From Candidatus Aminicenantota bacterium (GTDB lineage: Bacteria; Acidobacteriota; Aminicenantia; Aminicenantales; UBA8522): 9,458 nucleotides of DNA. The stretch's first letter is position 1. The number at the start of each line of letters is the position of its first letter. The notes beneath the pieces were generated by a model. That model was not told where the DNA came from. It was given only the letters and a program-made list of their open reading frames with translations, and made no database searches. A program made the translations under genes and the position numbers. Location of the stretch: the NCBI GenBank assembly GCA_003524335.1, contig DQHV01000196.1, positions 696-10,153 of the forward strand, written 5' to 3'. Shown here piece by piece: positions 6,132 to 9,458 of the stretch.

Positions 6132-6357
6132 ACGCCAGGCCCCCACCTCAGTCAGCCGGGGGTACGACTTGATCTCGACCGCCAGCCCTGGTCGTCGGTG
6201 AGATGCCAGTGGAAAGTATTCATCTTGTGCATGGCCAGGAAGTCGATGAGCTCGAGGACATACTCCTTGGGAAGGAAATGCCGCGAGACATCGAGCCTGA
6301 AACCCCGCCAGCGGAAGCGGGGTGAATCCCGGATGACAAGGCAGGGAAGCGCCGACG
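6132..6357 (-). pseudogene. Decayed fragment of a family 20 beta-N-acetylhexosaminidase
   Basis: Read on the minus strand in a frame different from the overlapping hydrolase ORF, this stretch encodes VIRDSPRFRWRGFRLDVSR, then HFLPKEYVLELIDFLAMHKM, then NTFHWHLTDDQGWR. These are hallmark segments of the GH20 barrel start (i.D.PRF.WRG…DvsRhF…lD.ma.hKmN.fHWHLtDDqgWR). One base appears to be missing near 6178-6184. After it, the next frame continues VEIKSYPRLTEVGAWRA, again GH20. The region with the catalytic Asp-Glu pair, the C-terminus and the N-terminal domain are all absent. About 75 residues of a normally 500-800-aa enzyme remain, so it cannot be active. Confidence 0.85.
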
Positions 6358-7785
6358 GGCCTTCAATTCTTCGACGATGGCCGCATATTGCGGTGTGGCC
6401 CGAAGAGAGTCGAGGTCCTTGTCGCTCTCCAGGAGCCCGAGGTCATCGAACCCTTTTTCCACAGCCAGCCGGAGTGACTTCAGGGCGTCCTTCTCCTTGC
6501 CCCAGATAGCAAAAGCACAGGCCAGATTGAAGTATTCGCCCGGATTCATCGGATGCCCGGCCGACGCTTTGGCCGCCAGCTCGAAGCACAGGGCCGCCAG
6601 CCGGTAATCGCCTCCATCCCGCGCCTTGAAGCCTTGCCGGTCGGCCAAGACGGCGACCTGGGACAGGACCCGCTTGGCCGCCTCGCTCTGGAAGAGGCTC
6701 TTCGTCTGGATCGAAGCAGCGACCCAGGAATCGATCTCCAGCGCTTTAGCGATGTCCTTCGCCCGAAGTGGCGACTGCCCGGAGACGGGCTCTTCGATCA
6801 CCGCGAATACATGCTGAACCCGCGGTTGAAAGGCCAGTTCTTTTTCCTCGGCCGCCCGCTTGTCCTTCTCGAGCTCCCGGAATTTCGCGGAGCTCTTCAC
6901 GGCGAGGGCTTTTTCTTCGACCTTCGCTACATCGACCAGGTCTTTGAAATCTGAAGCCAGGCTTTCGTATTCGTGGACGCTGCTGACAAGCCGGCCCGAA
7001 CTCTCCAAGTCTGCGGCATTTTTCATCCTTTTCTGATAGGCGGCCTCGATTAACCGGCCGTCCTTATTTCTTAGCCCGGACTTCATGGCCATGAGCTCCA
7101 TCCATTCGACGGACTCGCCCATCAACTCCTCGGGCGGCCACTGGTGCCAGCCGTCGAAATAGACGATGCGGTGAGTCACCTGGACCTTGTCGAACGGCTC
7201 GTCCAGCCGGGCCATATCCAGATACCGGAAATCCCAGTTCCCGATGATGCCGAAATAGGACGAGGGTTTCACCCATCCGGGCTCGTGACGCTGAGGAAGT
7301 CCCGCCCCGCAAGAGATGATCCCGGCCACTTGGGTTTCGACAAAATAAGGGAAGATTGCGGCCACCTCGGCCCCGCCCGATAAGCCCGCTGTATAGATGC
7401 GTCCGGTATCGATCGAAAAACGCTCCCGGATGTCCGCCCAAACGGCCTTGGCGGCCTTCTGGGACGGCTCCAATGGACCGTTCTTCGAATCAAGGGAGCC
7501 TGCCAAGATGTAACCGAAGGTTTCGGCGGCGGCCCGAAACTTCTCGACCGGCCGGCGTCCCTGAGCCCTGGGGTCGAAGCAGATGATCACCGGCCATTCT
7601 CTTTCGCCGGAATATGTGGATGGAAGAAACAGGGCGTAGCTGAATTGATTGTTCTTGACGCATACCACCTTGTCGATTATTCGGCCTTTCTCAAGCTCTT
7701 GACTTTGACGCTCGGACGACGCAGCCGGGAAAAGACTCAAGAAAAGCAAGGCTACGAATATGGATGACCCGGAACATATGCCCAT
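6220..7785 (-). CDS. Exported alpha/beta-hydrolase (esterase-like) with TPR-like C-terminus; tail reads into GH20 remnant
   Basis: A 521-aa ORF. Residues 1-24 form a signal peptide (SSIFVALLFLSLFPAASS), so the protein is exported. Residues 47-235 look like a PHB-depolymerase/esterase-type alpha/beta-hydrolase: FSYALFLPSTYS, WPVIICFDP, the nucleophile elbow AGLSGGAE (S136 in G-x-S-x-G), a possible acid at D185 (GNWDF) and H214 in FDGWHQWP. A charged helical linker (about 245-320) follows, then TPR-like helices (about 392-475, including EYFNLACAFAIWGKEKDALKS). From about residue 477 the frame runs out of register through the GH20 remnant, giving a low-complexity Ser/Arg-rich tail with no family character. 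The native stop was probably lost in a deletion near 6355. The hydrolase domain seems intact. The start at 7785 has only a weak GAGA upstream. The substrate is unknown. Confidence 0.75.
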   Translation of the reverse strand: MGICSGSSIFVALLFLSLFPAASSERQSQELEKGRIIDKVVCVKNNQFSYALFLPSTYSGEREWPVIICFDPRAQGRRPVEKFRAAAETFGYILAGSLDSKNGPLEPSQKAAKAVWADIRERFSIDTGRIYTAGLSGGAEVAAIFPYFVETQVAGIISCGAGLPQRHEPGWVKPSSYFGIIGNWDFRYLDMARLDEPFDKVQVTHRIVYFDGWHQWPPEELMGESVEWMELMAMKSGLRNKDGRLIEAAYQKRMKNAADLESSGRLVSSVHEYESLASDFKDLVDVAKVEEKALAVKSSAKFRELEKDKRAAEEKELAFQPRVQHVFAVIEEPVSGQSPLRAKDIAKALEIDSWVAASIQTKSLFQSEAAKRVLSQVAVLADRQGFKARDGGDYRLAALCFELAAKASAGHPMNPGEYFNLACAFAIWGKEKDALKSLRLAVEKGFDDLGLLESDKDLDSLRATPQYAAIVEELKARRRFPALSSGIHPASAGGVSGSMSRGISFPRSMSSSSSTSWPCTR

Positions 7786-7936
7786 TTTTCTATCTCAGTC
7801 GTTCGATGAAATTCAAAAAACGTGCCAGCCTAAGTATTCGATTCTTCCGCCCTCGGTCCAGGCACGGCGATGAGCTATCCATTATCGGCGATGCCGGCAT
7901 GGTTGTAAACAGTCTTTGCGTTGGTGCCGGTCCAAA

Positions 7937-7965
7937 TTGACTTTTCCATTCTCGATCAATATTCT
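7937..7965 (+). promoter_or_regulatory. Sigma70-like promoter of the serine hydrolase gene
   Basis: TTGACT (7937-7942), a 17-bp spacer and TATTCT (7960-7965) precede the serine hydrolase ATG by about 80 nt. The -35 matches 5 of 6 and the -10 matches 4 of 6 consensus bases. It sits in the 259-bp divergent region 7786-8044. Confidence 0.5.
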
Positions 7966-8044
7966 TGGACGGGCGTTTTGCTTTCTCGCCGGCTCAAATC
8001 CAAGCCATGCAGCCGGGCTGTGATCCCGTTTCGATGGAGGCAAC

Positions 8045-9458
8045 ATGAAGAAATTTCAGCTCCTTCTTTCAGCCGTATTGGTGATCGTCCTCTGTGCCGG
8101 TTTTACGCCCGTCCCGGCGTCGGTTCCCGAAGGCCAAGCGAAGCCCGCCGCCCCTGATATCCAGGCCCTGGACAGCTTCATAGCCGGTGAACTCAAAGCT
8201 AAAGGCCTCGTCGGCCTTTCGGTTGCACTCATGATCGACGGCAAGGTCGTCCTCGCCAAGGGCTATGGCCGGAGCGCCCTGGACGGCGGCGCGACCGTGA
8301 CCCCGGAGACACCGTTCGCTATCGGCTCGATCACCAAACAGTTCACCTGCGCCTGCATCCTGAAGCTGGCCGAAGCCGGTAAGCTTTCCGTCAACGACAA
8401 GGTGGCCAAATACTATCCCGGCCTTACCCGCGCCGGCGACATCACACTCCTCGACTTGATGAACCACGTGTCGGGATACCCGGATTATTATCCGCTCGAT
8501 TTCGTCGACCGCCGGATGCTTAAAGAGATCGCGCCGGACGAGCTCATCCGTGAGTACGCCGGCAGAAAGCTGGATTTCGAGCCGGGAACCCAGTACTCCT
8601 ACAGCAACACGGGTTTCGTCCTCCTCGGCCGCATCGTCGAGAAGGTCGGCGGCCAGCCCTTCGGGAAATTCTTGGCCGAGCAGATCCTCAAGCCGTTGGG
8701 ACTGAAACACACCCTCTATGAGCCGGACCCGAATCAGGCGGGGATTGCCCGGGGATACACGACGTTTGCCCTCAGCGGGCCGGAGGCCGCAACTAACGAG
8801 GCCCGGGGATGGATCGGCAGCGCGGGCGCAATCTACTCCACCGCCTCGGACCTGGCCGCCTGGGACCTCGCGCTGGTGACGGGCAAGGCGCTCAACCCCT
8901 CCTCGTATGCCCTGATGACGGCTCCGCGTCAGCTCACCGACGGCCGGATCAGCTTCTATGGCTGCGGGCTGAGCATTTCATTCAGGCCCGACCGGAAAAT
9001 CCTGGCCCACAACGGGGCCGTGGCCGGGTTTTACGCCCTGAACTCCTGCGTCCCCAGCACCAAGTCGGCGGTCGTCGTCCTCTCCAATTTCGACAGCTAC
9101 GACGCCGTAAACGCGATCTACTCCAAGTTCATGGCGGCCGTCCTTACGACCACTACTCCCTATATTCCGACTATCTCCGGTCCGACGGCTGCGGAGGCGC
9201 ATAAGCTAATGCTAAAGTCCTTCGAGGAAGGGAAGGTTGACCGTTCACTGCTCGGAGATGAGTTCAGCTGGTACCTCACCGATGAAATGCTCCGGGCCGC
9301 TTCCTTGAGGCTCAAACCCTATAGAGAGCCTGCGAAGGTCGACGTCCTATCCACCTCCGAGCGCGGCGGGATGGAGGTTTCGCGGACGCGTTTTACCTTT
9401 GCCAACGGCAACCTGACTGGCCAAATGTACCGCTCACCGGACGGCAAGATCCAGCAGT
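8045..9458 (+). CDS. Exported serine hydrolase, beta-lactamase/class C PBP family (runs off window)
   Basis: Open for 471 codons to the window end with no stop, so the 3' end is missing. GGAGG (8036-8040) lies 4 nt before the ATG. Residues 1-26 are a signal peptide (KKFQLLLSAVLVIVLCAGF). The catalytic domain (about 38-365) has all three class C motifs: S95-I-T-K98 (nucleophile S95 and K98), Y186-S-N188, and H322-N-G324 in place of the KTG triad, as is usual in esterase- and peptidase-type members. NHVSGYPDYYP and GWIGSAGAIYSTASDLAAW are also family blocks. Residues 380-471 form a separate C-terminal domain (FEEGKVDRSLLGDEFSWYLT; GNLTGQMYRSPDGK) often found on such proteins. Likely roles are periplasmic esterase, D-aminopeptidase or muropeptide hydrolase; the motifs do not show beta-lactam resistance. 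Divergent from the esterase-like gene. Confidence 0.9.
   Translation, partial: MKKFQLLLSAVLVIVLCAGFTPVPASVPEGQAKPAAPDIQALDSFIAGELKAKGLVGLSVALMIDGKVVLAKGYGRSALDGGATVTPETPFAIGSITKQFTCACILKLAEAGKLSVNDKVAKYYPGLTRAGDITLLDLMNHVSGYPDYYPLDFVDRRMLKEIAPDELIREYAGRKLDFEPGTQYSYSNTGFVLLGRIVEKVGGQPFGKFLAEQILKPLGLKHTLYEPDPNQAGIARGYTTFALSGPEAATNEARGWIGSAGAIYSTASDLAAWDLALVTGKALNPSSYALMTAPRQLTDGRISFYGCGLSISFRPDRKILAHNGAVAGFYALNSCVPSTKSAVVVLSNFDSYDAVNAIYSKFMAAVLTTTTPYIPTISGPTAAEAHKLMLKSFEEGKVDRSLLGDEFSWYLTDEMLRAASLRLKPYREPAKVDVLSTSERGGMEVSRTRFTFANGNLTGQMYRSPDGKIQQ

Noticed and set aside
8069..8710. 213-codon minus-strand ORF opposite the serine hydrolase
   Set aside because: It is a shadow of a gene with all catalytic motifs intact on the plus strand. 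It has no signal of its own.
8045..9458. Calling the serine hydrolase an antibiotic-resistance AmpC
   Set aside because: The third motif is HNG and not KTG, and it has an extra C-terminal domain. Both point to the broad esterase/peptidase group.

Overview
The window looks like a chromosomal segment of an uncultured, probably anaerobic bacterium. It is GC-rich overall, with Shine-Dalgarno-led genes and sigma70-like promoters. A corrinoid protein beside a UroD-family methyltransferase fits a B12-using anaerobe, and the exported glycosidase and hydrolases fit a Gram-negative scavenger. An Acidobacteriota/Aminicenantota-type host would fit the mix, but that is inference with low confidence. No tRNA, rRNA, CRISPR array, transposase or integrase is visible.

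Layout. 1-288 (-): N-terminus of an exported glycoside hydrolase family 3 enzyme, cut by the window edge. 289-661: divergent intergenic region with a near-consensus promoter and a doubtful 29-codon leaderless ORF. 662-1807 (+): saccharopine-dehydrogenase-family oxidoreductase. 1837-2211 (-): AT-rich DUF454/YbaN membrane protein. 2331-3413 (-): PflA/COG1313-type radical SAM protein with an unexpected twin-arginine-like N-terminus. A 16-bp perfect palindrome lies in its candidate promoter.

6013 down to 3638 (-): a tight four-gene operon of a DUF2784 membrane protein, an unrecognised 64-aa protein, a corrinoid protein started from TTG, and a UroD-family methyltransferase. Gene spacings are 2 nt, a 13-nt overlap and 11 nt. 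This is the most system-like part of the window: a two-component corrinoid methyl-transfer module joined to two small proteins of unknown role. The substrate is not known, and no corrinoid reactivase is present.

7785 down to 6220 (-): exported alpha/beta-hydrolase (esterase-like) with a TPR-like C-terminal part. Its last ~45 residues read out of frame through a decayed fragment of a family 20 beta-hexosaminidase (about 6357-6132). A deletion appears to have fused two genes here. 8045-9458 (+): exported serine hydrolase of the beta-lactamase/penicillin-binding class C fold, running off the window. The GH3 enzyme, the GH20 remnant and the class C hydrolase hint at a past or present amino-sugar, cell-wall or chitin degradation theme on the flanks.
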